Assembly: GCA_027604685.1 (NCBI GenBank)
Contig: JADHYX010000097.1
Location: 1 to 61,484, forward strand
Length of the DNA stretch: 61,484 bases
From: Lobulomyces angularis
Lineage: Eukaryota > Chytridiomycota > Chytridiomycetes > Lobulomycetales > Lobulomycetaceae
Direction of reading: 5' to 3'
Each line of letters starts with the position of its first letter. Position 1 is the stretch's first letter. The translations under genes and the position numbers were made by a program. The notes under the pieces are model-generated. The model was not told the DNA's origin. It saw only the letters and a program-made list of their open reading frames with translations, and did no database searches. Of the stretch, positions 48,407-61,484 are shown piece by piece.

Positions 48407-49662
48407 ATGTCTCCAGAAAACATTGAAATTGGAATTATAGGAGGATCAGGTCTATATCACCTTGATAATCTAACAATAGAAAGAAAAGTTAATCCTGAAA
48501 CTCCTTGGGTATAAAAATTTCCAAAAGTCAAAAATGAAACTGTTGTTATTTTTTTATTTTGTAACTCATCCATTTTAATAAATACTAAAAAAATAAAAAG
48601 ATAATTAAAATATTTTAAATTTCTGTAGGGATTTCCTTCTGATGAAATAATTATAGCAAGAGCAAGTTCAGGAGTAAAAGTTGCATTTTTAGCAAGACAT
48701 GGAAAAGGTCATTTTTTAAATCCAAGTGAAGTCCCTTCCAAGGCCAATATCGCTGCATTAAAATTTTTGGGTTGTAAAGTTATTTTGGCTTTTTCTGCTG
48801 TTGGGTATACAAGTGAAAAAATTAATAATTAAATAATTTTTTGTTGATAGGTCGTTGCGAGAAGAAATTGCTCCAACTCACTTTGCTATTCCAAATCAAA
48901 TTATTGACAGAACCAAAGGTATTTTTCTTTTTTTATTTTTATAAATATGTGTAGTAAACATATTTCCATTTTTTGTTTTGTTTGTTTGATTAAAAATGAA
49001 AAATTTTTGTTTCTTCAGGAATCAGGCCATCTACATATTTTGAAAGTGGATTAGTTGCACATACTAGTTTTGCGGATCCATTTGACAATAACTTGATAGA
49101 TTTGGTTTATGATTTACGAAATGATTTCCCAAATATCACTTTTCACAAAAATAAAACATTAGTGTGCATGGAAGGGCCAGCCTTTTCAACTAGAGGTAAA
49201 CTAATGTCAACAATTTTAACTTAAAATTTCAGCTGAAAGTAATATGTATAGATCCTTCGGAGGTGACTTAATCAATATGTCTGTGGTTCCAGAAGCCAAG
49301 CTAGCAAAGGAAGCTGAAATTGCCTATTGCATGGTTTGTATGTCAACTGATTATGATGCATGGAGAGAAAATTCAGAAGGTGTTAATGTGGAAGAGGTTT
49401 TATAATTAAATTTTTTATTATGGCTGAAATTTTTTTTTTTAATAAAAAGGTGATGAAAACAATGAAAACTAACAGTGAAAACGCGAGATTATTGCTGGCG
49501 ACATTAATTGACAAAGTTCATTTTAGTTTGAATGATAAGGAAGGGACAGTCAATCTAAATAGCCTAGTGGGCAGTAACAGATATAGTTGTGTTACTGATA
49601 AAAGTAAGAGAGACCCTGAGTTAGTTAAAAAGCTGGATTATATACTTCCAGGATACTTCTAG
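48407..49662 (+). CDS. MTAP: 5'-methylthioadenosine phosphorylase (MTAP)
   Basis: Multi-exon gene from ATG 48407 to TAG 49662, about 290 residues, normal for the family. Motifs: [15 protein letters not shown] (phosphate-binding Gly/Ser loop), [77 protein letters not shown] and STDYDAWR with the purine-binding Asp. It cleaves methylthioadenosine, the by-product of polyamine synthesis, to adenine and methylthioribose-1-phosphate in the methionine salvage pathway. All active-site elements are present. It lies in tandem 146 nt upstream of the LKR/SDH start. Confidence 0.95.
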
Positions 49663-49807
49663 TTACGTTTTTTTATTACAGTTTAGTTAGCTTTAGTTTA
49701 ATATAAATTTTAGTTAATTTCTTTTTTTTTTGGTTTATGGTGTGTCTTCTTCTCAGCCCTTGTGGGGATTTTAAGATCTTTGAAAGAAAAATCAAAAAAT
49801 TAGTTCA

Positions 49808-52800
49808 ATGCATCAACTCAGGCTCTCAGCATTTTCTCGTTCACTTTCTATCGGTATTCGAAGAGAAGGCAAGAACAGATGGGAAAGGCGTGTTCCTCTA
49901 ATCCCAATCCATGTCAAAAGACTCGTTAACGAATTTGGGTACCCACAAAAACCCAATTCTAGCTCTAACTCCCTTTTATATATTTTAGTGCTAAAATTCT
50001 TATCCAACCAAGTACCAAGAGAGTTTTTGCTGATAAACAATATTCGGAAGTAAATCGAAATTTCTAAATTCCAGGTTTCTTATTGTCAACTAATTTATTT
50101 TCAGGTTGGTGCTATTGTAAAAGAGGATTTAAGTGAAGCGGACGTAATTATTGGAGTAAAAGAAGTTCCACCCCATGAACTCATCCCAAATAAGACTTAC
50201 GTTTATTTTTCACACACCCACAAAGGACAAGCTCACAATATGCATATGTTGAAAGCTGTTTTGGATAAAGTAAAGAATAATAATATATTGAATTTTTTTT
50301 TTTCATAAATTTTATTTTTAATTTTTTTCAACCTTTTTTTTAACATTTAATTCTTTTTTTTTTGGTAGAAAGTGAAATTGATTGATTACGAGTTGATAAC
50401 TGACGATCAAAATAGAAGATTAGTTTTATTTAGTAGATTTGCTGGGTATGCTGGTTTTATGGATATGCTTCATGGATTAGGTCAGAGGTTATTGTCAAAA
50501 GGATATGGAACTCCATTTTTAGTATATAAAAAACAAGTAAATTTTATGTTTAATTTTTTTTTTCCTTAGTATAATGCTATGTCTTTTCAATACTTATCCT
50601 TGCCTGATGCTAGGTTAGATATTGCTCGTGTTGGTCAACTTATAAAGGATAATGGTCTACCTAGAGAACTTGGACCGTTAGTATTTACATTTACAGGCGA
50701 TGGAAATGTTACCCAAGTATGAAATTGAATTTTTTCTTAATTTTTCTAATGTGTTAGGGTGCTCAACATATGTTTAAATGTTTACCTCATGAATGGGTAA
50801 AACCGGAAAAATTAAAAGAATTGATTGAATCTGATAGTAACAATATTAGTTAATCCAAAAAATTTAACTTATTCAAATTTCTCTTATAATAAAAGCTTGG
50901 GAAAGTGATAGAGTATACGGATGTCAAGTTTTAGTTGAAGATTATATCAAAAAAAAAAATAGTAATGAGCCTGTTAAAAGAGCTCATTACTATTCTAACC
51001 CAGAGGAATATGAAAGCATATTTCATGAAAAAATTGCTCCATATACATCTGTTTTAATTAATGGTATTTTGTGGGGTCCTCAATTTCCTAGACTTTTAAC
51101 CAATGATCAAGTGAATAAATTAGCGAGGGAAGATAACTTAAGAATGATTTCTATTGCCGATATTACTTGTGATATAAACGTAAAAATAATGCACAGAATT
51201 TATTTATTCTCTGTATTCTATTTTAATTAGGGATCACTTGAATTTATGAGTCATGCATCTACCATTGATTCTCCATTTTTTGTTTATGATCCAATTACAC
51301 GCACTGAATCTACTACTAAGTATTTTTTATTTAAATATTTTTTTTTAGTAATTTTTTATTTTTAAAAGCATGGAAGCTGATGGAATTCAAATTATGTCTA
51401 TTGACAACTTGCCAACTGAAATGCCAATTGAATCAAGTGAATACTTTTCTGGTGCATTTTGTCCTTTCATTGGTATTTTAGTTTCTTGTTACACCAAAAA
51501 AAATTGATTGTCTAAAATTTTTTTTTTTTAGTTCAACTGGTTAAAGGCAATTTGGATCATCCAGTGTTGAAGCGTGCTTCTATTACTAGTAGCGATGGCA
51601 CTTTGGTAGACAGATTTAAACACTTATATAAAGAAATTGAAAAACATACCCCTGCTTCGTCTGGGTTCGTTGTATTGCAACTGTACATAACTGATTTTTA
51701 TTTTGTTTAGAATAACTGTTACCGCAAATTCAAAAAATGTTTTGCTCTTAGGATCTGGTTTTGTTGCTGCCCCATTAGTTGATTATTTATTAAGAGACAA
51801 AAGTGTTCATATTACAATTGGTATAATATATTAAAAAAAAAAAATGTTAAGGAACATTTCTTTTAAAATATTAAAGCAAGTAATGCTAAAAAGGAAGCAG
51901 AGAAGTTGGCTCAAGGGAAAAAAAATGCTAGAGTTATGCCCTTAGATGTTGGTGACCAACAAAACCTCTCTAATTTAGTTAAAGACCATGATGTCACTGT
52001 TAGTTTCGTTCCTGCAACCATGCATACTACAGTTGCTGAACATTGCATTAACCATAAGAAGGATATGTTAACAGCCAGTTATATTTCTCCTGCTATGGCA
52101 GCATTAAATGAAAGGTTTTAATTTTTTTAGTTTTGAGGATGTTATTAATACTAAAAAAAAAACATTAAGAGCAAAGAATGCTGGGATTACAATTTTAAAT
52201 GAATTAGGATTGGATCCAGGTATTGAAATTGTTTAAATAATATCTTAATTTTTTTTTAGGGATTGATCATTTAACTGCTATGAAATTTTTTAATTCTGTC
52301 GAACCTGGTTCAAGAGTAAATAAATTTATTTCTTGGTGCGGTGGTTTACCTGCTCCCGAAAACAGTGATAATCCATTAGGTTATAAATTTTCATGGTCTC
52401 CTAGAGGTAATTCTTTTTTTAATTTTTTCTTTTATGAAATAATTTGTCATTAATAAATGTTAAATTATAAATTATATGCAGGTGTGCTGTTGGCTGGCTT
52501 AAATAGTGGGAAATTTAAAAAAAATAACAAAGTAAAATTTTTGTTTTTTTTTTTTTTTTTAATTAATTTTTAAGTTGTTTGATATACCTGGCTCTCATTT
52601 ATTGAAGACAAGTGTAGATGTTCCAATGTTTAGAGGCTTGGCTTTGGAAGGAGTTCCTAACAGGGATTCTTTACACTATACAGATGTAAGAATTTAAAAA
52701 TTAATTAATGTTTTTTTTTACTGATATAAAAATTTAAATTTTTTTCCAGATATATGGCTTAGGAAAATTAGAGGATATGGACAGTATGTTTAGAGGAACG

Positions 52801-53559
52801 TTTAGATATAAAGGTTACTGTGAACTAATGGCAGCATTCCATGATCTTGGATTTTTTAATGTTACAGAAAAAAGTAATATCAAATCAGGAACTTTATCAT
52901 GGGTATATTATTCTTTTATTTTGAAAATCCTTTGTAAATTTTTTACAGCCTGATTTAATTAAATCTGTTCTTAATATGAAAAATTTGGATAATCCGGCCG
53001 AAGTAAAAGCTGTAATTAAAGAATCTTTGACAAAAGAAGCTATAAGGACAAACATTAAAGATATTCCATGGACCGTAACAGATGCCTTAGTAGAAAGAGT
53101 TCACCAAGCCATGAGTTGGCTGGGAATGTTTAAGAACTCAACACCTGTTGTCATTGGAAAAGGAATTCCACCAACTACATTAGACGCATTTTGTTCTCTT
53201 TTACAAGAAAAATTAGTTTATGAAGAAGGGGAAAGGGATGCCGTTTATATGTGCCACGAATTTGGTGTTATCAATAAAAAAGGCATTCAAGAAAATTACA
53301 CTTCCACTTTAGTTGCCTACGGAACTCCTAATGGATATTCTGCTATGGCGAAAACTGTTGGTTTACCTGCCGCAATGGGTGTATCCATGTTGTTAGATGG
53401 TATTTTATTTAACCATTAAAAAGTTTTTTTAATATCAAATTAAATATAGGTAACATCGGTGGCAGAGGAGTAATTGCCCCAATGACTGCAGATATTTATG
53501 AACCTTTACTAGTTAAACTTGAAAATGAAGGAATTAAATTTGTTGAGAAAAAGATATAA
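49808..53559 (+). CDS. AASS: fused lysine-ketoglutarate reductase/saccharopine dehydrogenase (AASS-type)
   Basis: Many-exon gene from ATG 49808 to TAA 53559, about 940 residues. The N-terminus [12 protein letters not shown] is a plausible mitochondrial presequence. The LKR half begins [19 protein letters not shown] and includes [50 protein letters not shown] and [19 protein letters not shown]. The SDH half begins [17 protein letters not shown] (NAD-binding Gly motif) and continues with [52 protein letters not shown] and [19 protein letters not shown]. The two halves sit in one frame with a short linker. In animals and plants this fused enzyme degrades lysine via saccharopine; yeasts instead use separate Lys9 and Lys1 to make lysine. 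All dehydrogenase motifs look intact. Confidence 0.95.
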
Positions 53560-53867
53560 ATCAAAAAAAAAAAAAAAAAAAGAAAGAGATTTTTATTATT
53601 ATTTATTATATTTGCAACTTTTATTTTTTTTCTATATTTATAATACTTTATTTTATTTTTTAATTATCTAATCTTGCTTTGTTAATTTGCTATGAATAAA
53701 AAAAATTAAAAAAAGAGTAGTTTAAATTAACCAAAGATTTTGGTAATTTGTTCTAAATTATTTTTGTAAATTTCTTACGTCAAAAATTTTTTAAATTCAA
53801 ATTACAAAATTTTTAAATTCACGTTACAAAATTTTTTTAAACTCCGATGTGGAAAAAAATTCTGTAA
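53560..53867. other. spacer before the IP3-receptor gene
   Basis: AT-rich; it contains near-repeats at about 53796-53838 (ttaaattcaaattacaaaat and ttaaattcacgttacaaaat), possibly a small direct duplication. An upstream ATG near 53844 gives only a six-codon frame. Confidence 0.4.
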
Positions 53868-56800
53868 ATGCTCTTAGCAGAAGTGATAAAGTTTTCGAAT
53901 GAGATATTAATTGAATTTGAAGACATAGGAAATATATTTTCCGTAAATCATTTCGAAACTGAGCAGGAACTGTACACATCAATAAACGATAATAGCAAAG
54001 ATTGTACGCAGCCGAGAAAGTACCATCTAAATGTGTCAGATCAAATTTTTACTATAATTCCACAGCTCAATTACAAAGATCAGAAACATTTGAGAAAATT
54101 TGTTGAAAGTGATAGTAATTTGGTATGTATCATTTTTTCTTTTTTTTTTTTTTTTAATTTGTTAAAAACAAAAATAATTAATTTATTTTTTTTCATTTTT
54201 AGCAATGTTGCGTAGAATACAAATTTTGGGAAAGTGCTGAAAATCAATTTCAAGCCAATTTGAGTGATTTTTTGGAAAAGGAAATTAAGGATAGTCTAGA
54301 GCAAAAAATGAGATTTTACAAATCTGAGGCCATTTCTAATCAAAAAGAAATTGAAAGATGGAAAGGAAAGCCAGTTTTATTTGGACAGATTATTCAGTTT
54401 CAACAAAAGAATTCGAAAAAATTTTTATCCAGTGTTAGTAAGACATTTAAAAACGATCATAAAAAGATGGAAGCAGTTCTAACAGGAAAATTATCAAAAA
54501 ATTGTTGGTTTAAAATATTACCAAGGTTTTTGTTTAAACTTTTTTTTTTTTTTCAACATTAAAAATTGAAAGAAATATTTTAATTATCATTTTTTATTTA
54601 AATAGATACAAATCTAAAAGTGAAGGAGATGTTATTCATGCAAATGATAAAGTAATATTAAAGAATATGAAGAATGGTTATCTTTATTGTGGAAAAACAG
54701 TTCAAAATAATGGTTTATATCCAATATTGCCATTTAATTAATAAAAAAAATGTAATAATTTTTTTTTTTTAAGTTGTTGGCAATTTTAATTACTATGAAA
54801 CATGTTTTTCCACTTCCATATCAGGTAAAATTTATACTATTTGTTGTAAAAATAATTATATTCAAAGAATGGAGACTAAAGTTCCATTCTGGATGGGAAG
54901 AGAACTATCTAGCGATTTCTAACCACGTGGTGCGCTTTTACAATGATGAAAGTGAATCTTATTTGGCTTGCTGTCATATTGCCAAAACACTTGGATTAAA
55001 AAAGTATAATTATAATCCGGCACGGCCAAAAGAGAGTGAAGATTGCAGTATTTATTGGGTTATTGTGGATCCTTTAAATGAATGCAGAGTTGTCTCTTAT
55101 GAATGGAAAAAGCCATATAGGTTAATGAATTTACTAAACGGAAAAGTAATAGTAAAGCATGATATTGAGAAAATAATTTTTTTTTTATTAAGTACCTCTG
55201 CTACGAAAAAAAATTGGCATTAAAATCACATTTTGAAATAAGCAATGAAAAAGATTCTTCATTATTTTTGCTTCATCCAGGATTAAACGTGTCTGCTGAC
55301 AATAAGATAAATATTCATTCAAAACTGAGGTATAAATTTTACTTTCTTTGGGTAAAAATGAAGCAAAACACAAAATAAAATTTTTTTAAAGGTTTCAACA
55401 TTATTTAACAAAAAAATTTTTATGCCTTGACCATGGAAATTTCGATTTTAGTCAGCTAAAACTAAATAAAGTAAAATCAGCAGAAGAAAATTCAGTTTTT
55501 TCGACAGGAGTTTCTGAAGAAAAAAAAATCAAATTTCAGGATGAAATTAATGAGAGTGATCTTGGAAATAATTTTAGCATATCAATTGTTGATAAGCATG
55601 TTATCGAATCTTTTTATTACATCAATTCCTTTAGACCAGCAATTAAACATTTGCTAGCTAACTGTAAACATGGGAAAAAGATTGTACTTGAAAGCAAAGA
55701 AACAGAAATTCAAATTCTCTCATATATTAATAAGTACTTTATTTTAAATTAATTTACGTCTGCTAATTTTTCGCAAATACCCTCTTTAAGGTTGATATTA
55801 TACTGTACAATATCTGAAAATTTGAATATTTTTGTAAGAATTGGAAACCCGAACTATTTGCATCAAGTAAAAATTTTCGAATTTTTTTTTTTAAAGTAAA
55901 CAAAAAAAAAAAAAAAAAAAAATGATTACAGCAAATAGTTCGAACTTCTGGACTTATTGATGATTTAATTGGATTTTTAAGTATACCACAGTCCCAAATT
56001 GACGACATGATTAAATTTCCTCAAAATTATTTAGACCTTACCAATATTTTGAAGTATATTTACAGATTTCTATATGGTATCAACTTTTAAATTTTGATTT
56101 TCATTGTTTTGCTTAAACCGGTTTACATTAGTTTTATTAAAAAGTGATATTAATGGAAACGGTTTGATGATTTATCAACATTTTCCTCACATACAACTAC
56201 ATATTGGACTGGATGTGGGTGCATCAAAAGTTTTATCTGAACTTATTTTAGGTTCAAGGGTAGTAGTAGAAGAGATAAATAACAAAGGTATTTGTCACTA
56301 ACCTTAACTTTATTTTCATTTTTGAGTATTCTAACCCAAAATAAAATTTAGAAATTGCAAGGTTTATCAGGCTAATGTCAGATTCAGTTACGGCACAAAA
56401 TGCTTCCCAGATAAAATTTTTAAGTATTTATATTCTTATATAAATATTTAAATTTAAATATTTTTTAAAATTTTTAGCATATCTATGTTATTGTCAGGAT
56501 CAACCAGTTCCACGAGTTCAACACATAGTTACAAAAAAGTTTATCCAAAAACACAGTGAAGATAGTTATATATATCGAACAAGAATATCCAGTAGTGACC
56601 CTGAAAGAGTTGAAATCTGTGTTGAAGGAAACTGGTTGGAGTTGGTTGAGTTTATATTAAATAAGAGTGAGGAAAACATTCCACGCATAGAATTGTTTTA
56701 TTGTTTTTTGGAACTGTATGAAGCAGTTTCGAAAGGTATTTTCAGATGCATTATAATTATTAATAAAAACATTGTAACCCACAGGTCAAAATTTTGCCAT

Positions 56801-59800
56801 TATTAAGATACTAACTGATGAAATGAAACTTATAACTGCAAGAGAATGTGAACTTTGTTTAAAAAACGAAAAAATGCCTTACAAATTTAGAATACTGTAC
56901 TCCAACATTGTAAAAACCATATTTATTGATTCTATAGAGGACAGGTGAGAAAATTAATATTTTAATTTTTTTTTTTTAAAAAAAAAAATAATAGTGCGAT
57001 TTCAGTTAATATGATTATACCATATAACGAAATAAATACCGACCGAGTATTTTCTACAGCCGTTAATGACAATAAACAAGATGATACCAAAAAAATACAC
57101 CCAGAAATAACAATAAAAGATCACGTTACTTCCAAAAGTGAAATACATCATTTGCAAAACAAAAAAAATTCGCAAATGTCTCGATTTGCCTATTTAATAT
57201 CGTGGATTAATGTATTTTTAAACGAAAAGATTGATTTAAATGATTCCCATGAGAATGTAATTAAATTTCCTTTTATATTTACAATTTTTTTTTTTTTTCT
57301 TCTTTTTTTTTTTGTAACTAAAAATTTTTCAGATAATAGGAAAAAATTACTTAACATTAAGTGTACTTAAAATTTTGAAAGCTATTTTACCTCTTGATTT
57401 TTATAAAGAAGAAGATGATATAAAGGATCTACTGCATCCGCTATTAAACATTTTAGATAGAAAACATAATGGTTTTATTAACCACGATGTTGAGACTGGC
57501 TTATTATTAAAAACTAATGCTTTGGAAGTACTAGATCAAATTTTTGCGGTAAGACTAAAAAAAAGAGTACAGAAAGTTGTTGCTATTTGGAAATTAGAGA
57601 GGTATTTATTTTGAAGTTTTTTGATTTTTAATCTTTTTGCCATATGCAAAAAAAAAAAAATAGTAATTCAAAGGCTGTTTATTATAAAAACAATTTAACA
57701 GAAGATATAATGTTCAAATTAATTAGTCAGACTGATTATAAAACTTTTAATTCTTATGATTTAAACTTAAAATTGACGGAACTAGCCAAATCAGATGACA
57801 TTAATCTACGTAGAAATTCATTTTTATTATTAAATAGAGCACATTCAAACTACGTGGAGCTTTCCAGAGCATGCAAAAATACCGTTATAATCAAAACTCC
57901 TTTAGCTCTTGCTGCCGAAAAGCAGGTATACATATACAGTTTTTATTTTAATTTTTTTTCTATTTTATTTTATTTTATTTTACTTTTTTTGCCAGATTGC
58001 TGCATTCTCATCTCGTTTAAAAACACTACCAAAAATTTATATTTCAGCTGAACAAGAAGTTGTGATTTTAGCAGTGCTAGTTGATTTATCGCGCCTCTGC
58101 AGAAAAGTTGTTGAGACTAATGACACAGAAATGGAAGTACCTAACAAAACTAACCAAAAAATTATTTTAAACTTTGAAATACACAATCAAATTTTTGAAT
58201 TTATTAATGGATTGACAGATTCGAACACATCGGGAACACCTGACCAAACAAGAAGAAAAATCCTTCATTCATGTTCAGAAGTATTAAGACTTTTTTGCTT
58301 AAACAACGATGCAGTTAAAAATTTGTTATGGAAAAATATGGAGAATATTTTTCCAATATTAGAATTTCCAGAATGTTGTGGATTTATCATCGAGATGATA
58401 TCGTCGTTAGAATCATGCTTGAGAATTGAACCAAAACAAATAGCAATGCTCACTTACTTTTTTAAGCAGCAATTTGATATTCGTTACATTGAATTATTCA
58501 AAAAACTATCTTATTTTAATGACATAAGTATTAAACGCAACAGCCGAATAATCATAAAAGAGTTATCCAAAGCAGACTTACTTGATTTTGAAAGTTTCAT
58601 TTATGATTTACAAAATGAAAATCCTCACGTTTCCTACAAGGAAAAGTTTTTTGGGATTTTAGATGTGCTGTCGACTACTTGCAAAGGTATAAAATCAATA
58701 TAAAGAAATATCTTATTCACTAATTTATTTATTTGATTTTTTTTTCTAAAGGAAAAAACAAATATATAAACAGCTCAGTTCAAGCGACAGTTGGTTATCA
58801 AACTTTAATTGATATGATAGCAAGAAATCAATTTACTTTTGAAGAAAAAAAAATAATGCTGGATTTGCTTACTTTTGCTTGGTTAAAAGATAAACAGCTG
58901 AGTAATTTGAATTATTTGGACTACATGCCAATATTGAACTATTTAAACAAATACTTAAGATTTTTTCCAAAAATATCAAACAAACTATGTAAAGACAGTA
59001 CCTTTTTTTTAAAAAGTATCATTCCTTTTGTATCAATTCTCTCCAACACACTTCAATTCGTTCCCTCTGATTTAATGCAACTTATAAGCATTTGTTTTCA
59101 AATTCTTCCAAACTTTGTGCTTTTTCTTGATGATAATATAATAATTCAAATGGAGCAGTTGATGTTTAAATTTTCAGGAAATTTTGGATCCAATGAGCAA
59201 GAAAATTTTAAAAACTTAAAACTGCAGCTAAAAGCAAAAGATTTGAATCAAAATGATACTGATGAAAAGGATATAATTTCGTTAAACCTCCCACTCCAAA
59301 ATGAGGAGGAAATAGAGCTTAACAATAATTTTCAAGAATTTTTAACTTCTCAACTCTCGAAGGCGGAAAATGCTACTAAAGCTGAATATTTGAATTATTT
59401 GAAGCTTTTTTATGATGAAGAAAATGGTACAACAAAGATGATAGAGAAAAATTCATCGGCAAGAATGCTCATTAAGCATCTAGATTCTATTTCTTCTTTG
59501 AGAAACCAAAGAGGATCTGATTCTACTGCAGTTCAAGGATTTTCCGTTTTAAGTGGGTTAATTGAAACCGAAATATTAAAAAACCCTGGAGACAGTGGAA
59601 GTATACTTGTTAATCACTTGCAAAATACGCTTACTGATATAGGAGGACTTCGTTTGTTTAAAATTTATTTACTGATTTGTGTTAAATTTTTTTTTGCTTT
59701 TTTTTTTTCTCAGAGTTGGCGTTGAAGTATGCCTCAAGTGATATATCAGCATATAGAATTTTAGGTCTGAAATTTCTGGGTAATTTATTGATTTTAGGAA

Positions 59801-61484
59801 ATAGCACAGTTCAAAATACTTTAATGAATCACTTCCTTAATGTAAAAGATGAACCATTTTTTTATGTTGCGAATGTAAGTCTTTCATCAAGTATAGAACT
59901 GCTCTCGGAGAGAAAGTCAGCATCTAACCAAACTTGGACAGAATTTTTGAATGACACTTTTATTGAAACAAGTCTAATTATTTCTGATATTCAATTAATG
60001 TGTGAAGGTCAATTTACTGTAATGAAAAATTATCTGAGAGGTATAACATCGTCCTTTTTTGTTTATAACTACAATTGTAAAAAATTAAATTTTCTTTTTT
60101 TTTTTGTTAGATCAAAAGGATAACCTTAAATCCTTCAATATTCTTGGAAAAATTATTGAATATCTCAATCAATTGTCTTTTATGCCTTTAAAATATTCAG
60201 AACCAAGTTTACACCAAACTTTTGATACTGTGACTGAACTATTACAAGGTAATTTTTTTATTTTTTTTTAGTTCTTTTATAATATATTTTTTTTGCTGCG
60301 TAGGAAACAAAGAAAATCAACTGCACGTATATGATTCCAAAGTAATTCAGACCATCATCGTAATTGTTAAGCAAATTCATCAGCTTACTCCAGAAGAATT
60401 AACGAATAATGAACAAATAGTTGACCTGCAATCAAAGGCGACTAACACCTTACTGAACGTTGTATTAGGTTCTTTCTTTGACCCTCACGTTTTTCAAGAG
60501 CTATCTGATGGTATAAATTGGTTTTTTATACTGGATGTGATGGAAAATGTTGCAAAGTTGCATGAGATACGAAATATCGATGGTTTTAAAAAAGTGGGAA
60601 TTGATTTATTTATGTTTTATTCCATATTGGAGGAATATTTACCATGGAATGCAAAAACCTGCTTTTTAGCTTCCCCAGCATTTAATGCCATAAAAAATGA
60701 AGTTGGAAGAATTGAAGTTTTGTTAAACATTGAATCCGAAAAAAGTGAACTTTTATATGTAAAAAAAAAAATTATTTCTTTATTGAAAAAATTTTTTAAT
60801 TTAGGTCTATTTTCGTATTCCCGAGGCAGCAAAAAAGTTAACTGAAGTAGAAAAAAAAAATTTTGTGAAAAATGCTGATAGATCATCACCAACAGCAAAA
60901 TTAATGGATTTTAAAATCACTTCGGAAAGGTTAATTCATAGAATCGATCATGTAAGTAAAAGTTTTTTAATTTTTAAACATTTTTTTTATTTTTTTTTTT
61001 GGGATAATCTAAAAAAAAATATTTTTATATCATCTTAATTTTTAGTTGTGCAGAATGAAAAAAACATCTCCGAAAATTTACTTTGCTTTTATGGCCATCA
61101 CTAGAAGTTACAAATTTTTATGGATACTTGCATATTTTGTAAGAAACTATAAAAAATTTAAATATGAATTTTTTTTTTTATTTTATATGAATATTTTCGA
61201 TTATTAATTTTATTATAATGATTTTTTTTTAGTTTTTGGGGCTAGATATACCGCCAACATGTACGGTGATAATCTTTCCACTTCAAAGGTAACAAAAATA
61301 GAATAAAATAAAATTGTAATTTGCAACATAAGATATATACAGTGGATGACTCTGCCTTTGTAATTGATGCCAAATTTAGCTCAATTGAAAAATTTCTTTT
61401 TGAGGTACATGATACTCTAGCTTGGGTGAATGTAGTTGTTTGGGTATTCACAAAATTATATTTCTATACCCAATTTTTTTTTAA
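53868..61484 (+). CDS. ITPR: inositol 1,4,5-trisphosphate receptor (IP3R/ITPR), 3' end outside window
   Basis: Very large, many-exon gene starting near ATG 53868 and running off the window. The order of domains matches IP3 receptors. An N-terminal suppressor/beta-trefoil region (FGQIIQFQQKNSKKFLSSVS; WFKILPRYKSKSEGDVIHAN) leads into MIR-type trefoil repeats (WRLKFHSGWEENYLAIS; YWVIVDPLNECRVVSYEW). Next is a RIH region (QIVRTSGLIDDLIGFLSIP, FPHIQLHIGLDVGASKVLSE, FLAYLCYCQDQPVPRVQ), a long helical linker, and a RIH-associated region (LMCEGQFTVMKNYLRDQKDN). The region before the first membrane helix reads FRIPEAAKKLTEVEKKNF and RMKKTSPKIYFAF. The six-helix Ca2+ pore with its selectivity filter must lie downstream. 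IP3R releases Ca2+ from the ER in response to IP3. Some exon joins, especially after 61.1 kb, are uncertain. Confidence 0.88.

Noticed and set aside
53860..61484. Several independent genes in the last 7.6 kb
   Set aside because: The segments follow the IP3-receptor domain order on one strand with short introns between them, so a single large gene is the simpler reading.

Overview
The window is nuclear DNA from a very AT-rich eukaryote with compact, intron-dense genes. Most introns are about 43-80 nt, with GT...AG ends and A/T-homopolymer interiors. Stops are mostly TAA, with some TAG and TGA, so the standard genetic code fits. Two genes (IFT81, CFAP300) point to a motile cilium. Others are typical of fungi or widespread in opisthokonts: a Vac8-type armadillo protein, a trehalose-6-phosphate synthase/phosphatase, a GH18 chitinase, an S8 protease, alkaline ceramidase, an HMG/YABBY-like nuclear protein and a Mig1/CreA-like zinc finger. 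An IP3 receptor and a fused lysine-ketoglutarate reductase/saccharopine dehydrogenase are unusual for crown fungi. I infer a zoosporic early-diverging fungus or a close relative (rozellid, aphelid, chytrid or blastoclad grade). The sequence alone does not fix the species.

Layout. 0-5 kb: a small secreted protein (+), a secreted S8 protease (-) and RNA polymerase III subunit RPC53 (-). 5-12 kb: exosome subunit RRP41 (+, divergent from RPC53), ciliary CFAP300 (+), GH18 chitinase (-), mitochondrial insertase OXA1 (+) and a doubtful small gene (-). 12-21.6 kb: an all-minus block with a HARE-HTH/SET protein, a C2H2 zinc-finger factor, an F-box/LRR protein, a possible Sm-fold protein and a possible tubby-like protein. 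21.6-23.8 kb: gene-poor, with decayed coding sequence. 23.8-26.4 kb: Vac8-like (+). 26.7-34 kb: bifunctional TPS-TPP and ER glucosidase II alpha, both minus. 34.3-37.3 kb: a broken gene, a GC-richer single-exon orphan and a secreted two-repeat surface protein. 37.7-42.7 kb: IFT81 (+) converging on an arrestin-SH3 fusion (-). 43-49.7 kb: alkaline ceramidase, HMG/YABBY-like protein, carrier-like membrane protein and MTA phosphorylase, all plus. 49.8-61.5 kb: fused LKR/SDH, then an IP3 receptor that runs off the end before its pore.

The genes do not form one pathway; this looks like ordinary, densely packed housekeeping chromosome. The most interesting signals are domain combinations (HARE-HTH + SET, arrestin + SH3, LKR + SDH), the IP3 receptor, an F-box/LRR reading frame that continues in frame past a TAA, and several orphan or broken genes. 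No tRNA, rRNA, CRISPR array or intact mobile element was recognised by eye. Exon joins were worked out by hand from splice signals and frame; where a junction is not described, only the gene ends and frame continuity are claimed.
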